A DNA stretch of 64,000 bases from Verrucomicrobiaceae bacterium (GCA_016795485.1 JAEUHM010000017.1:1-64000); one strand, 5' to 3'; counted from the first letter of the stretch, positions 7,897 through 18,288 are shown. Notes: generated by a model from the letters alone, not told the origin. Program-made: numbers and translations.

Positions 7897-10800
7897 ATGT
7901 CCCTCCCCCGCCTCGCTCTCAGACACCCCTGGACCATCGTTGTCATCGTTGTCGCCGTTTTGCTCGGAGCGTGGATAGCGGCCAAAAAAATGGCACGGGA
8001 TGTCTTTCCGCCCCTGGGCATACCCACCATCTATGTGGCGCAACCCTACGGCGGCATGGACCCGCTTCAGATGGAGGGCTACCTCACGTATTACTACGAG
8101 TACCACTTCCTCTACATCGCAGGCATCGAGCATGTGGAGTCCAAGAACATCCAGGGAGCCTCCATCATGAAGCTCCAGTTCCATCCAGGCACGGATATGT
8201 CAGCCGCGCTGTCAGAGACCATCGCCTACGTGAACCGCAGCCGCAGCTTCATGCCACCGGGCACGCCGGGTGCGTTCGTCACGAGGTTTGATGCCGGTAG
8301 CGTGCCCGTGGGCAACCTGGTATTCTCCACCGAGAACCCCACCCGCACCGTAGGCCAGATGCAGGATGCCGCGCTGAACATGGTGAGGCCGCTGTTTGCC
8401 ACCCTGCCGGGCGTATCCGCTCCACCACCCTTCGGAGGCAGTGCCAGGACCATATTGATCAATGTCAAACCGGACCGTCTGCGTGCCTACGGCCTCTCTC
8501 CAGACGATGTGGTGCAAGCGATGACCGCTGCCAACACCGTGAGCCCCAGTGGCAACCTGCCTCTGCCAGACAAGTTCCCCATCGTGCCCACCAACGCCAT
8601 CGTGAAGAACATCCAGGACCTGGCCGCAGTGCCACTCAAGGTCACAGACAAGGGCGCGGTGTATGTGCGTGACATCGGCGAGGTCAGTGACGGCAGCGAC
8701 ATGATGTACAGCATAGCCATCGTCAATGGTAAGCGCACGGTTTACATGCCAGTGACGAAACGCAGTGACGCCTCCACGCTAAGTGTCGTCGAGTTAGTGA
8801 AAGCGAACCTGCCCAAGTTCAAAGCAGCCTGCCCGGAGGACATCAACGTGACGTTTGAGTTTGATCAAAGCCCCTGGATCATCCGCGCGATCAAGGACCT
8901 CGTGAAGGAAGGCATCCTGGGCGCATGTTTGACGGGCCTCATGGTCTTACTCTTCCTGCGGGACATCCGCAGCGTGTTCATCGTCGTCATCACCATCCCG
9001 GTGGCACTCGCTTCATCATTGCTAGCCCTGTGGATCACCGGGTACAGCGTCAACCTCATGACCCTGGGCGGTCTGGCACTGGCGGTAGGCATCCTGGTGG
9101 ATGAAGCCACGGTGGAGATAGAGAACATCCACAGGCACCTCAAGATGGGAGGCAAAAGCCTGGCCCGCGTGGTGCTGGATGCCTCCGAGGAGACCATAGG
9201 CCCGCGCTCCCTCTCCATGCTGTGCGTGCTGGCGGTGTTCGTACCCAGCTTCTTCATGCAAGGCGCGGCCAAGGCACTGTTCCTACCGCTCTCACTCGCG
9301 GTGGGCTTCAGTATGATCAGCAGCTACCTGCTCTCTAGCACCTTGGTGCCTGTGCTGAGCATCTGGTGGCATGGGAAGCACAGTGTAGGACAGATAAGCC
9401 CTATAGGTCGCATAGGTCGTATAGGACCTATCTTCAGAGCTACTGTGGCCACAAGATACCTTCTGGTCCCCGCCTACCTCGCCGGAGCCCTCTTCTCCAT
9501 CACCCTCTTCCTACCACGCATCGGCACAGAGATATTCCCACAAGTGGATGCAGGACAACTCCAACTCCGCCTGCGTGCGCCCACAGCCACTCGCCTGGAA
9601 ACCACGGAGCAGATCACTCAGCGCGTGCTTTCCATCATAGGAGAGGAAGCACCGGTGGCCATCAGCATGGGCCTCATCGGCGTCCATGCGCCCAACTACC
9701 CCGTTAACCTCATCCACCAGTGGAACAGCGGTCCAGAAGAGGCAGTATTGCAGATACAGCTCAAGGAAAACAGTGGCGTGGCGGTGGGCACACTGAGGGA
9801 GAAGTTGAGGCAAAGATTCTCCCAGGAGTTCCCTGATGTGCTCTTCTCCTTTGAGCCGGCGGACATCGTAAGTCGCGTCATGGCCCTGGGCTCACCCACT
9901 CCCATAGAGGTAGCTGTGAGCGGCAAGGACTTCACCGCCAGCCGCGCTCATGCGGAGACACTGAAGAGCAAGCTGGCAGCTCTTTCCGACCTCAGAGACG
10001 TGCAGTTCGGCCAGACCCTGGACTACCCGAGCGTAGATGTGCAGATCGACCGTGAACGCGCCGGATTGTTAGGCGTCAACATGGCAGACGCCACCCGCAG
10101 CCTGGTGGCCGCAACCGCCAGCAGCCGCTTCACCGTGCCCAACTACTGGGCAGACACCAAGACCGGAGTCAGCTACAGCCTGCAAGTGCAGGTACCGCAA
10201 ACATTGATGAAGAGCGTGGAGGATTTGCGCAACCTACCCATCAGCACTGCCTCCAATACACCGCCCGTGCCGCTGCGGAACATCGCCAAAGTCACCGAAG
10301 GCAACGTCATTGGCCAGTATGACCGCTACAACATGGCCCGCACCGTTTCCATCACCGCCAACCTACACGACAAGCCTCTGGGCACCGTGGCCAGGCAAGT
10401 AGAGAAGGTGCTGGCAGACAACCCGGCACCCGCTGGCGTGAATGTGGTCCTGCGTGGTCAGGTGCCACCCATGATGGAGCTACAGGATGGACTCCGCACG
10501 GGGTTGTTAATCGCCATCGTGACCATCCTGCTGCTGCTGGTGGCCAACTTCCAAAACGTACGACTGGCGCTCATCGTGCTCACGACTACGCCCGCTGCAT
10601 TGCTCGGAGTGCTGCTCGCTCTGGTGCTCACTGGCACTACATTGAACCTCCAGAGCTTCATGGGCGCCATCATGTCCGTGGGTGTGGCGGTAGCCAATGC
10701 CATCCTGCTCGTCACCTTTGCCCATCGTGCTCAGTTGAATGGCCTGAACAAGAAGGAAGCCGCGCTGGAGTCTGCCAGCACACGCATCCGCCCCATTTTG

Positions 10801-10998
10801 ATGACCTCCATCGCCATGATAGCCGGCATGGTGCCCATGGCGATGGCCAAGTCCCAGACCAGCCCGCTAGCCATTGCGGTGATCGGCGGTCTGACGCTCG
10901 CCACCGTGGCCACCATCCTGGTGCTGCCCTCCGTTTACGCCCTGCTCGCCTCCAAGACCGCCAAGAACGCTTCCCTAGAACCCACTGACCCCGCATGA
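7897..10998 (+). CDS. RND-family efflux pump, inner-membrane subunit
   Basis: This proton-driven tripartite efflux transporter has 1033 residues, the usual AcrB/HAE length. An N-terminal TM (WTIVVIVVAVLLGAWIA) is followed by the first porter domain, a six-TM block from about residue 340, the second porter domain, and a second TM block near the C-terminus. The proton-relay segment of TM4 reads GILVDEATVEIEN, with Asp402-Glu403 where AcrB has Asp-Asp. The linker before the second half (about residues 500-512) is encoded by short ATAGG-type DNA repeats. The stop overlaps the ATG of the adaptor gene by 4 bp (ATGA), so the three genes form a coupled operon downstream of padR. The substrate is not predictable; divergence from CusA argues against simple heavy-metal export. 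Confidence 0.93.
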   Translation: MSLPRLALRHPWTIVVIVVAVLLGAWIAAKKMARDVFPPLGIPTIYVAQPYGGMDPLQMEGYLTYYYEYHFLYIAGIEHVESKNIQGASIMKLQFHPGTDMSAALSETIAYVNRSRSFMPPGTPGAFVTRFDAGSVPVGNLVFSTENPTRTVGQMQDAALNMVRPLFATLPGVSAPPPFGGSARTILINVKPDRLRAYGLSPDDVVQAMTAANTVSPSGNLPLPDKFPIVPTNAIVKNIQDLAAVPLKVTDKGAVYVRDIGEVSDGSDMMYSIAIVNGKRTVYMPVTKRSDASTLSVVELVKANLPKFKAACPEDINVTFEFDQSPWIIRAIKDLVKEGILGACLTGLMVLLFLRDIRSVFIVVITIPVALASSLLALWITGYSVNLMTLGGLALAVGILVDEATVEIENIHRHLKMGGKSLARVVLDASEETIGPRSLSMLCVLAVFVPSFFMQGAAKALFLPLSLAVGFSMISSYLLSSTLVPVLSIWWHGKHSVGQISPIGRIGRIGPIFRATVATRYLLVPAYLAGALFSITLFLPRIGTEIFPQVDAGQLQLRLRAPTATRLETTEQITQRVLSIIGEEAPVAISMGLIGVHAPNYPVNLIHQWNSGPEEAVLQIQLKENSGVAVGTLREKLRQRFSQEFPDVLFSFEPADIVSRVMALGSPTPIEVAVSGKDFTASRAHAETLKSKLAALSDLRDVQFGQTLDYPSVDVQIDRERAGLLGVNMADATRSLVAATASSRFTVPNYWADTKTGVSYSLQVQVPQTLMKSVEDLRNLPISTASNTPPVPLRNIAKVTEGNVIGQYDRYNMARTVSITANLHDKPLGTVARQVEKVLADNPAPAGVNVVLRGQVPPMMELQDGLRTGLLIAIVTILLLLVANFQNVRLALIVLTTTPAALLGVLLALVLTGTTLNLQSFMGAIMSVGVAVANAILLVTFAHRAQLNGLNKKEAALESASTRIRPILMTSIAMIAGMVPMAMAKSQTSPLAIAVIGGLTLATVATILVLPSVYALLASKTAKNASLEPTDPA
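9398..9431 (+). repeat. Short ATAGG-type tandem repeats inside the RND gene
   Basis: Three consecutive variants of a roughly 9-11 bp unit (CTATAGGTCG, CATAGGTCG, TATAGGACC) lie in frame inside the pump gene and encode the linker SPIGRIGRIGPI. The base pattern differs from the surrounding codons. The insert falls in the cytoplasmic linker between the two halves, where extra residues are tolerated. Confidence 0.6.
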
Positions 10999-12032
10999 GA
11001 CACCTCGTTGCCCTAACACTCTTCTGCACTCCAGCACTCGCGCTGGAACTGCCAGTCACCAAGCCCACCACGGGCAGCGTTCATCGCTGGGTGGCCCTGC
11101 CATCCACGCTGGCCCCCTGGCAGCAAACGGTGCTGTATGCCAAGGTCACTGGCTTCATTAAAACCATCTCCGTGGACAAAGGCGATGCCGTGAAGGCCGG
11201 ACAAGTGCTTGCAGAAATCGAGATGCCCGAGTTGGAGACGGAGTTGACCAAATACGAAGCGGAATCAGCCGCGCTCAAGCCAGCCTTTGAGTTCGCCCAA
11301 CAAGAATACGATCGCCTGACCAAAGCGCAGAAGTCATCGCCAGCATTGATCTTGCCCCAAATGCTGGAGAAAGCCAAGTCCGAGCTAGACAAGGCCAAAG
11401 CCTCCTTCGATGTGGTGGAAGCGAATGCCAAGAAAGCCCGCGTGATGCTGGGCTATGCGAAGATCACGGCCCCTTTTGCAGGCATCATCTCCGGGCGACA
11501 CGCTGACCCAGGGGCACTGGTCAACGCAGGCAGCAGCACTCTTTTTGAACTGGTGGATGCCAGCACCATCCGTCTGCAAATACCTGTTACGGAGATGGAG
11601 ACGAGTCTTGTGACCGTAGGTAAGCCCATCAAGGCCCAAATCGACGCACTAGGTGCCACCGCCAAGCCCGTGGAGGCCAGTATCTCCCGAGTGGCCTTTG
11701 CGCTAGACCCCGCCACCCGCACGATGCTTGCCGAAGCCGATCTGAAGAACACGGACCTCAAGCTGCACCCCGGCATGTATGCCATGACCAAGATAGCGGT
11801 CGAGCAGCACGACAACGTGATGCTCATCCCCGTGGACGGCCTCGTGATGGAGAAGACCAACGCCTTCGTCTTCACGCATGTGGACGGCAAAGCCAAGAAG
11901 AACGCCGTGACGATAGGCTTCAACGACGGTGCCAACGTAGAGATCATGACCGGCCTGGAAGCCAGCGCCACAGTGCTGCTCCCCGGCAAAGTAACCCTGA
12001 CTCCCGAACAAGCAGTGACTGCCAAGCCATGA
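10995..12032 (+). CDS. RND efflux periplasmic adaptor (membrane fusion protein)
   Basis: The adaptor links pump and outer-membrane channel across the periplasm. It has 345 residues with a signal peptide (MRHLVALTLFCTPALA). A lipoyl-like half (TGFIKTISVDKGDAVKAGQVLAEIEMPELETEL) is followed by an alpha-helical hairpin (to about residue 145), the second lipoyl half (ITAPFAGIISGRHADPGALVNAG), a beta-barrel domain and a membrane-proximal domain. It overlaps both neighbours by 4 bp, which suggests translational coupling. There is no lipobox Cys at the cleavage site. Confidence 0.93.
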   Translation: MRHLVALTLFCTPALALELPVTKPTTGSVHRWVALPSTLAPWQQTVLYAKVTGFIKTISVDKGDAVKAGQVLAEIEMPELETELTKYEAESAALKPAFEFAQQEYDRLTKAQKSSPALILPQMLEKAKSELDKAKASFDVVEANAKKARVMLGYAKITAPFAGIISGRHADPGALVNAGSSTLFELVDASTIRLQIPVTEMETSLVTVGKPIKAQIDALGATAKPVEASISRVAFALDPATRTMLAEADLKNTDLKLHPGMYAMTKIAVEQHDNVMLIPVDGLVMEKTNAFVFTHVDGKAKKNAVTIGFNDGANVEIMTGLEASATVLLPGKVTLTPEQAVTAKP

Positions 12033-13324
12033 GACTCCTCCTTCCCCTACTGCTCTCCACTGCTCTGCACGCAGAGACGATTGACCTACCCACCACGCTA
12101 CGTCTCGCCGGAGCCAATGCCATTGATGTCAAACTCGCTGAAGAGAAGCTAGCCGAGGCCCGCGCAGATGTGCAGCAGCGTACGCTGGCGTTTCTTCCGG
12201 TGCTTAACGTCGGAGTCGGCTACACCAACGTCCAGGGAGCCATCCAGGACATCGTGGGCACCGTGTTGGTCGTCGATAAACAGCAATACACTGCGGGAGT
12301 CGGCATGAGCGTGGACTTGTCCTTGGGAGATGCGCTTTACCAACGTCTTGCAGCCAAACAGAAGTCGCTAGCCGCCGAGAAGAACGTAGAGAGCGAGCGT
12401 CTGGCACGCCAAGTCGATGCCGCTTCGGCTTACTTTGACCTCGTGTATGCTGCGGCCATCGTGGGTGTGACGCAGGAAGCTGTTAGCATCTCCAGTGACT
12501 ACGGCAAGCAGGTAGCCAATGCCGTTCAGGCCGGTGTTGCCTTCAAGGGAGACGCCCTGCGAGTAGATGTGCAGACCAAGCGCAACGAGCTCGACCTGGA
12601 ACGAGCCAAAGGCGCACTCAAACAAGCCAGTGTGGCCCTGGCAGAGAAACTCCGCCTCGACCCCACCGTTACGCTCACCCCAGCCGACGGAGAACCACGC
12701 ACCATTCAACTTGTGGATGCCTCCGCCAATGTGAAGCCGCTCATCGAGAAGGCTTTAGCCAATCGCCCCGAGCTTGCGCGTGAACTTGCCGCCATCTCCG
12801 CCCGCCGAGCCGAGCGCGATGCCATCGTCAAGGGCTCCTGGGTGCCCACGCTCACCGCGCAAGTGTTTGCCGGTGGCCTGGACGGCGGAATCGGCTCTGA
12901 CATGCGTGGATTGGACGACACCCAGAGCTACTTCGTCGGCCTGAAATGGAAGATCGGCGCGGGGGGCCTGTTTGACAAAGGACGCAGGCTGGCCGCCGAG
13001 TCACGCATCCGACAGGCCGAGCTAAACGAGGCCAAGGCCAAGGAGTCCATCACCGCCCAAGTCGTAGCCGCCGCCGAAGAGTGCCGCGTACTTGCTAAAC
13101 AAGTCACCGCAGGCCGTGCCGCCGTGAAAGCCGCCGAAGAGAACAACAAGCTCACTCACGAGCGCCAGGAGTTTGCCGTGGGGATCGTGCTAGAGACGGT
13201 ATTAGCCGAGCAGGAACTCACTCGTGCTCGCCTGGACTACCTACAAACCGTGACTCGTCACAACGCTGCTCAGTATCTGCTGAAGCAGGCACTGGGCACC
13301 ACATCAGCAGCTTCCGGGAAGTAA
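12029..13324 (+). CDS. TolC-family outer-membrane efflux protein
   Basis: This is the outer-membrane channel of the tripartite pump. It has 431 residues with a signal peptide (MRLLLPLLLSTALHA) and long heptad-like helices arranged as two OEP repeats (LAGANAIDVKLAEEKLAEARADV near the start; QAELNEAKAKESITAQVVAAAEE in the second). Predicted barrel strands lie between them (VLNVGVGYTNV, TQSYFVGLKWKIG). It is the last gene of the operon and is followed by a terminator hairpin shared with gltB. No acylation Cys is seen. Confidence 0.92.
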   Translation: MRLLLPLLLSTALHAETIDLPTTLRLAGANAIDVKLAEEKLAEARADVQQRTLAFLPVLNVGVGYTNVQGAIQDIVGTVLVVDKQQYTAGVGMSVDLSLGDALYQRLAAKQKSLAAEKNVESERLARQVDAASAYFDLVYAAAIVGVTQEAVSISSDYGKQVANAVQAGVAFKGDALRVDVQTKRNELDLERAKGALKQASVALAEKLRLDPTVTLTPADGEPRTIQLVDASANVKPLIEKALANRPELARELAAISARRAERDAIVKGSWVPTLTAQVFAGGLDGGIGSDMRGLDDTQSYFVGLKWKIGAGGLFDKGRRLAAESRIRQAELNEAKAKESITAQVVAAAEECRVLAKQVTAGRAAVKAAEENNKLTHERQEFAVGIVLETVLAEQELTRARLDYLQTVTRHNAAQYLLKQALGTTSAASGK

Positions 13325-13337
13325 GTTAACAAACAAA

Positions 13338-13368
13338 AACACCGCCTCGGTTTGAATGAGGCGGTGTT
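13338..13368 (-). terminator. Intrinsic terminator between tolC-like gene and gltB
   Basis: AACACCGCCTC and GAGGCGGTGTT form an 11-bp perfect stem around a 9-base loop. Read on the minus strand the stem is followed by TTTTGTTTG, which suits termination of gltB. On the plus strand it follows the efflux operon with a weaker T-tract, so it may act in both directions. Confidence 0.85.
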
Positions 13369-13385
13369 GATTAAGGAGTGCGTTA

Positions 13386-16300
13386 CTACGGCTGCGTGGA
13401 CGCGGTGGAGGGGCCTGTGGGCTTGGACTCTGCCACGGTCTCGGGGCCTTCTGGCGGAATCTCCACGGGCTTGGCCTTGGAGGTGACTCGGAGGAACTTG
13501 GGCTCGTATTCGGCCCAGTTTTCCAGGATCATCTTGGCGCGTGGACTGTCGGTGCGCTCCAGATGATCATAGATCAGCTTCTTGAGCTGATTGATGTCTT
13601 CTGGATCGCTCAGTCGGTCAGCCTGGATCATCTCGGGGTTATGCAGAGCATCAAACATGTCGTGCTCATCCAAGAGATAAGCCAGACCACCGCTCATGCC
13701 TGCTCCGAAGTTCTTGCCGAAGCCACCGAGGATCACCACGAGGCCGCCTGTCATGTATTCGCAGCCGTGGTCACCCACGCCTTCGACTACGGCAGTAGCG
13801 CCGGAGTTTCTCACGGCGAAACGCTCTCCTCCACGTCCTGCGGCAAAGAGACGGCCACTGGTAGCTCCGTAGAGCACGGTGTTGCCCAGGATGCTGTTCT
13901 CCCATGTCTTGCACGCGGGGTTGAGTCTTGGACTTGGCTTGATGATGACTTCTGCTCCACAGAGTCCCTTGCCCACGTAGTCGTTGGCTTCACCCACGAG
14001 CGTGAGTTTGACTCCACCGCAGGCAAACGCAGCAAAGCTCTGTCCTGCACTGCCTTCACAAGTCACATCCACCGCACCATCTGGCATACCATGGTTGCCG
14101 TGATGGAACGCAATCTCTCCCGAGAGCTTGGTGCCGATGTTGCGGTTGGTGTTCTTGATCTTGTACTTGAGCGGCTTGACCTTGATCTTGTCGCGGATGG
14201 CACTGCGAGCTTCCTGGATGATCTTGTCGTCCAGAGGATGCTCATCCAGACCGTCGTTGCGGTTCATGGTGCAGATGCGCGGTGCATCGCTGCCGATCTG
14301 CTGACCTACGTCCTTCAAGATAGGGCTGAGGTCCAGCAGGTTGGCTTTGGGATGATCTGGCACGAGGCGCTGCTTCAGGAACTCGGTGCGGCCGATAAGG
14401 TCATTCATCTTCGACACGCCGAGTTGAGCCATGATTTCCCGCACTTCTTGAGCGACTCCGTTGAAGAAGTTAACCACGTTGTCCGGGCTGCCTTTGAACT
14501 TGGCGCGGAACTTCGGATCGGTCGTAGCCACGCCCACAGGGCAGTTGTTCAAGTGACACTGACGCACATAAACACAACCCAACGCAATCAAAGCAATCGT
14601 GCCGAAGTTGAACTCCTCAGCACCGAGCATGGCTGCAATGGCGATGTCACGTCCGGTGCGCAATCCACCGTCTGTGCGTAGAGTCACGCGCTCACGCAAT
14701 CCATTCAGCATGAGCACCTGCTGCGCTTCAGCAAGACCTAGCTCCCAGGGCAGACCTGCGTGCTTGATGCTGCTCAGAGGGCTGGCACCCGTGCCACCAT
14801 CATGACCGCTTATGAGAATGATGTCCGCATTGGCCTTGGCCACACCAGCGGCAATGGTTCCCACGCCTGTTTCAGCCACCAGCTTCACGCAAACACGAGC
14901 GCGCGGGTTGGCTTCCTTCAGATCGTGAATCAACTGTGCCAGATCCTCGATGGAGTAGATGTCGTGGTGAGGCGGAGGGCTGATGAGCATCACGCCGGGC
15001 GTGGTGTGCCGCAGACGCGCGATCATGCGATTCACCTTCACGGCTGGAAGCTGACCGCCTTCACCAGGCTTGGCTCCTTGCGCCATCTTGATCTCCAACT
15101 CCATGGCATTGGCCAAGTATTCTGCCGTCACACCGAAGCGACCGGAGGCTACTTGCTTGATCTTGGAGTTGGCTTCATCTCCGTTCTCGAATGGCTTGAA
15201 GCGCCGTGGGTCCTCACCGCCTTCACCGGAGTCAGATTTGCCGCCGATGCGGTTCATCGCAATCGCCAGCGCCTCGTGAGCCTCCGGCGAGATAGCTCCC
15301 ATAGACATCGCTGCCGTGGTAAAGCGTGCGCGGATGTCCTCAATGGGCTCCACTTCGTCGATGGGGATAGAACCATCTGCACTCGGCACGAAGTCGAGCA
15401 GGTCCTTCAGTGCCACAGGGGTATTGGTCAGTTGAGCGGCCACATAGGCCTCGTAGTCTTCCTTCTTGCCGCTCTTGACAAAGGTATGGAAGTTCTTGAT
15501 CACGGGGCCTGTCACGGCGTGCATCTCACCTTTCTGACGAGGGCGGAAGTAACCTGGATCACCGAGATCCACACTCTTCTGGCCTTCAGGAATGGCTTCA
15601 CCGAAGCCTGCTGCATGACGTGCGAGCGCCTCTTGAGCGATTTCGTTGAAACCGATGCCGCTGATCTGACTTGGTGTGCCAGTGAAGGCGAACTTCATCA
15701 CCTCCGCACCAATGCCGACTGCCTCAAAGATTTGCGCACCCGTGTAGCTGCTCAGCACGCTGATGCCCATCTTGGACATGATCTTCAGCACGCCCTTCTC
15801 CAGACCTTTGCGGTAGTTGTAGAGACCCTTCTGGTAATCAATGCCCTCCAGCACACGCTTGCGTGCCGTGAGGTCGTTTTCCAGAGACTCGCGGATCGTC
15901 TCAAAGGCCAAATAGGGACACACCGCGCTCGCGCCGAAGCCGAACAACGTCGCCATCTGGTGCGTGTCACGCGCTTCACCCGTGTCCACCACGAGGCTCA
16001 GCTTCATGCGCAGTTGTTTGCGATTCAGATGATGATGCACCGCGCCTGTAGCGAGCAGAGAAGGTATCGCCGCACGATCATGACTCACTCCACGATCACT
16101 TAACACCAGGATGCGGACGTCATCGTTCACCGCCTGAATGGCTTCCGCACAAAGGCGATCCAAAGCCGTCTTCATGCCCGCAGGACCCTCGGCCACAGGC
16201 CAGGTGATGTCCAACACACGATGCGGGAAGCTCGTCAGCTTCTTCAGTGACTCCAACTCGTTCTCATACAAGAACGGCGAGGTAAGATGCACGACATTCG

Positions 16301-17981
16301 CGTGATCCGGGGTCTCAGAGAGGAAGTTGCGCTGCCAGCCGAGCACCACGTTCAACGACATCACTGCACGCTCACGAATGGGATCAATCGGAGGATTGGT
16401 GACTTGGGCGAACAGTTGCTTAAAGTAAGTCGAGAGCAGGCGAGGGCGCGTGGACAGCACGCTCAGTGCGGCATCATCACCCATGGAGTAGATCGCCTCT
16501 TCGGACTTCTGCACCATCGGTACTATCGCCATGTCGATCTCTTCCTTGGTCCAACCAAACGCAGCTTGCTTCTGAGAAAGCGAGAGCACATCCAGATCAC
16601 CCACAGGCACGTCTGGAGATTGGGCCGTGAGTTCGGTGCGGTTCTTCAACCACTGACCGTAAGGCTGGCGCGCGGCCAAGTCGGCTTTGATCTCAGCATC
16701 AAACGAAACCACGCCCTTCATGATGTCCACACAGAGCATCTGGCCGGGAGCGAGACGACCTTTCTTGATTACCTTGGCATCGTCGATGGCAATGATGCCC
16801 ACCTCGGAGCCAAGCGCGAATATACCGTCATCCGTCATCTTCCAGCGGCTGGGGCGCAAGCCATTCCGGTCCAGGCTGGCCAGCACCTTCAGACCATTTG
16901 TTACTACCAGAGCAGCCGGGCCATCCCATGGCTCACTGAAGCACTCATGATACTCGTAGAACGCCTTCAGTTCAGCACTGACCTTCGGATCAATGCCATA
17001 AGCACTCGGCACCAGCATGGCCACCGCGTGAACCGGATCGCGACCACTTTGCACCAGCAGTTCCAGTGCTGCATCCAAGCTCGCCGAGTCAGACTGCCCC
17101 GGCAGGATCACATCCTTCAACAAGCGCTCTTCTCCGTCCCACACCTCGTGCTCAAAGTCACTCGTGCGGCTGTTGAGCCAGTTTCTATTGCCGCGCACGG
17201 TGTTAATCTCACCATTGTGAGCCAGCATACGGAACGGATGACTCAGAGCCCAGGTCGGGAACGTGTTGGTGCTGAAACGCTGGTGGAACAGCGCCAGAGA
17301 CGTCTCGTAGTCATCACTCTGAAGGTCCGCATAGAACTTCTCCAGTGAGGAAGGCAACAGTAGCGCCTTATAAACGATGGTGCGGTGAGACAGAGACGCC
17401 ACGTAGAACTCCGCCAGGCGATTCTCCTTGGCTTTCAGCCGTAGCTCACGCCGTGCGAGGTAAAGCTGACGCTCAAACGCATCATCCGTCATCTCCTCCG
17501 GCCGCTCCAGCAGGAGATGCTGAATCACAGGCATCGTCCGCCGCGCTTTTTCACCCAGTTCGTTGGGATTGACCGGCACATCACGCCAGCCGATCACCTT
17601 AATGTCGCGATTCCGCAAGATTCCCTCAGCGATCAAATGAATCTTGAGACGCTCCGTCTGGTCTGTGGGCAAGAAAAACACTCCCACCGCCAAATCCATC
17701 GGGTGCTCCAGTTTGTGACCCATCTGTTCTAGCACTCCAGCGAAAAGCTTGTGGGGAATCTGAGTGAGGACTCCAGCACCATCCCCAGTCACGCGATCAG
17801 CGTCCACAGCGCCCCGGTGTTGCACATTGCAAACACCGCAAATCGCCATCTCCAGAATCTTTCGACTGCGTTTTCCCTGAATATCCGCCACAAAACCAAC
17901 ACCACATGCATCTCTCTCTGCAGCCATCTGGTGCAGCGTGCCTTCATTCGGAATGTCTTCAGGATAAAACGCGTACTTCAT
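13386..17981 (-). CDS. gltB: Glutamate synthase, large subunit
   Basis: This enzyme makes glutamate from glutamine and 2-oxoglutarate. It has 1531 residues, the normal length. A 25-residue propeptide precedes Cys26 (ERDACGVGFVA), which becomes the catalytic N-terminal Cys of the class II glutaminase domain. The central and FMN-binding (beta/alpha)8 domains follow (GEGGEDPRRF, PGEGGQLPAVKV, SGHDGGTGASPLSS). The 3Fe-4S motif CVYVRQCHLNNCPVG lies near residues 1134-1148, and a C-terminal GXGXG beta-helix follows. The last roughly 40 residues are Pro/Glu/Thr-rich and atypical. No gltD small subunit is adjacent, so electrons must come from a subunit encoded elsewhere or from ferredoxin. Confidence 0.97.
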   Translation of the reverse strand: MKYAFYPEDIPNEGTLHQMAAERDACGVGFVADIQGKRSRKILEMAICGVCNVQHRGAVDADRVTGDGAGVLTQIPHKLFAGVLEQMGHKLEHPMDLAVGVFFLPTDQTERLKIHLIAEGILRNRDIKVIGWRDVPVNPNELGEKARRTMPVIQHLLLERPEEMTDDAFERQLYLARRELRLKAKENRLAEFYVASLSHRTIVYKALLLPSSLEKFYADLQSDDYETSLALFHQRFSTNTFPTWALSHPFRMLAHNGEINTVRGNRNWLNSRTSDFEHEVWDGEERLLKDVILPGQSDSASLDAALELLVQSGRDPVHAVAMLVPSAYGIDPKVSAELKAFYEYHECFSEPWDGPAALVVTNGLKVLASLDRNGLRPSRWKMTDDGIFALGSEVGIIAIDDAKVIKKGRLAPGQMLCVDIMKGVVSFDAEIKADLAARQPYGQWLKNRTELTAQSPDVPVGDLDVLSLSQKQAAFGWTKEEIDMAIVPMVQKSEEAIYSMGDDAALSVLSTRPRLLSTYFKQLFAQVTNPPIDPIRERAVMSLNVVLGWQRNFLSETPDHANVVHLTSPFLYENELESLKKLTSFPHRVLDITWPVAEGPAGMKTALDRLCAEAIQAVNDDVRILVLSDRGVSHDRAAIPSLLATGAVHHHLNRKQLRMKLSLVVDTGEARDTHQMATLFGFGASAVCPYLAFETIRESLENDLTARKRVLEGIDYQKGLYNYRKGLEKGVLKIMSKMGISVLSSYTGAQIFEAVGIGAEVMKFAFTGTPSQISGIGFNEIAQEALARHAAGFGEAIPEGQKSVDLGDPGYFRPRQKGEMHAVTGPVIKNFHTFVKSGKKEDYEAYVAAQLTNTPVALKDLLDFVPSADGSIPIDEVEPIEDIRARFTTAAMSMGAISPEAHEALAIAMNRIGGKSDSGEGGEDPRRFKPFENGDEANSKIKQVASGRFGVTAEYLANAMELEIKMAQGAKPGEGGQLPAVKVNRMIARLRHTTPGVMLISPPPHHDIYSIEDLAQLIHDLKEANPRARVCVKLVAETGVGTIAAGVAKANADIILISGHDGGTGASPLSSIKHAGLPWELGLAEAQQVLMLNGLRERVTLRTDGGLRTGRDIAIAAMLGAEEFNFGTIALIALGCVYVRQCHLNNCPVGVATTDPKFRAKFKGSPDNVVNFFNGVAQEVREIMAQLGVSKMNDLIGRTEFLKQRLVPDHPKANLLDLSPILKDVGQQIGSDAPRICTMNRNDGLDEHPLDDKIIQEARSAIRDKIKVKPLKYKIKNTNRNIGTKLSGEIAFHHGNHGMPDGAVDVTCEGSAGQSFAAFACGGVKLTLVGEANDYVGKGLCGAEVIIKPSPRLNPACKTWENSILGNTVLYGATSGRLFAAGRGGERFAVRNSGATAVVEGVGDHGCEYMTGGLVVILGGFGKNFGAGMSGGLAYLLDEHDMFDALHNPEMIQADRLSDPEDINQLKKLIYDHLERTDSPRAKMILENWAEYEPKFLRVTSKAKPVEIPPEGPETVAESKPTGPSTASTQP

Positions 17982-18288
17982 GGGATAAAAAACCCCGCGT
18001 GATCGGTCAAGTCCGGCACGAGGGGGGCGGGTTTTCTACACCCTGGGGGCACTTTTGCAAATAGCAGTTTGGATGCCAGAAAAGTCACGAAGCCCCCCAA
18101 GGCACCCAAACTCCAGTCCTCGAGGCCAAAACTTGTTTCGATTTCCGAACTAAATCGGACAATTTGGCGTGTATTGGCTCTGTCAGAGAAGGGCTATTTA
18201 CGTATGGTAGCAGCTTCGAACCATTGATGCGCTTGAGAGTCCCAGCGAAACAACTTCATACGATGTTTTCGGGAGCGGACCGTGATAC
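17982..18288. other. Intergenic region upstream of gltB
   Basis: No gene is supported here. Just upstream of the gltB start (about 17988-18036) the segments AAAACCCCGC and GCGGGTTTT could pair as a leader hairpin. Further out, around 18138-18156, CGATTT and AAATCG flank CCGAACT. The region runs up to the left end of the insertion sequence and presumably holds the gltB promoter, but no clear -35/-10 pair was found. Confidence 0.3.

Noticed and set aside
14760-16103. 447-codon plus-strand open frame opposite gltB
   Set aside because: It is antisense to highly conserved glutamate synthase sequence and shows no domain, leader or ribosome-binding site.
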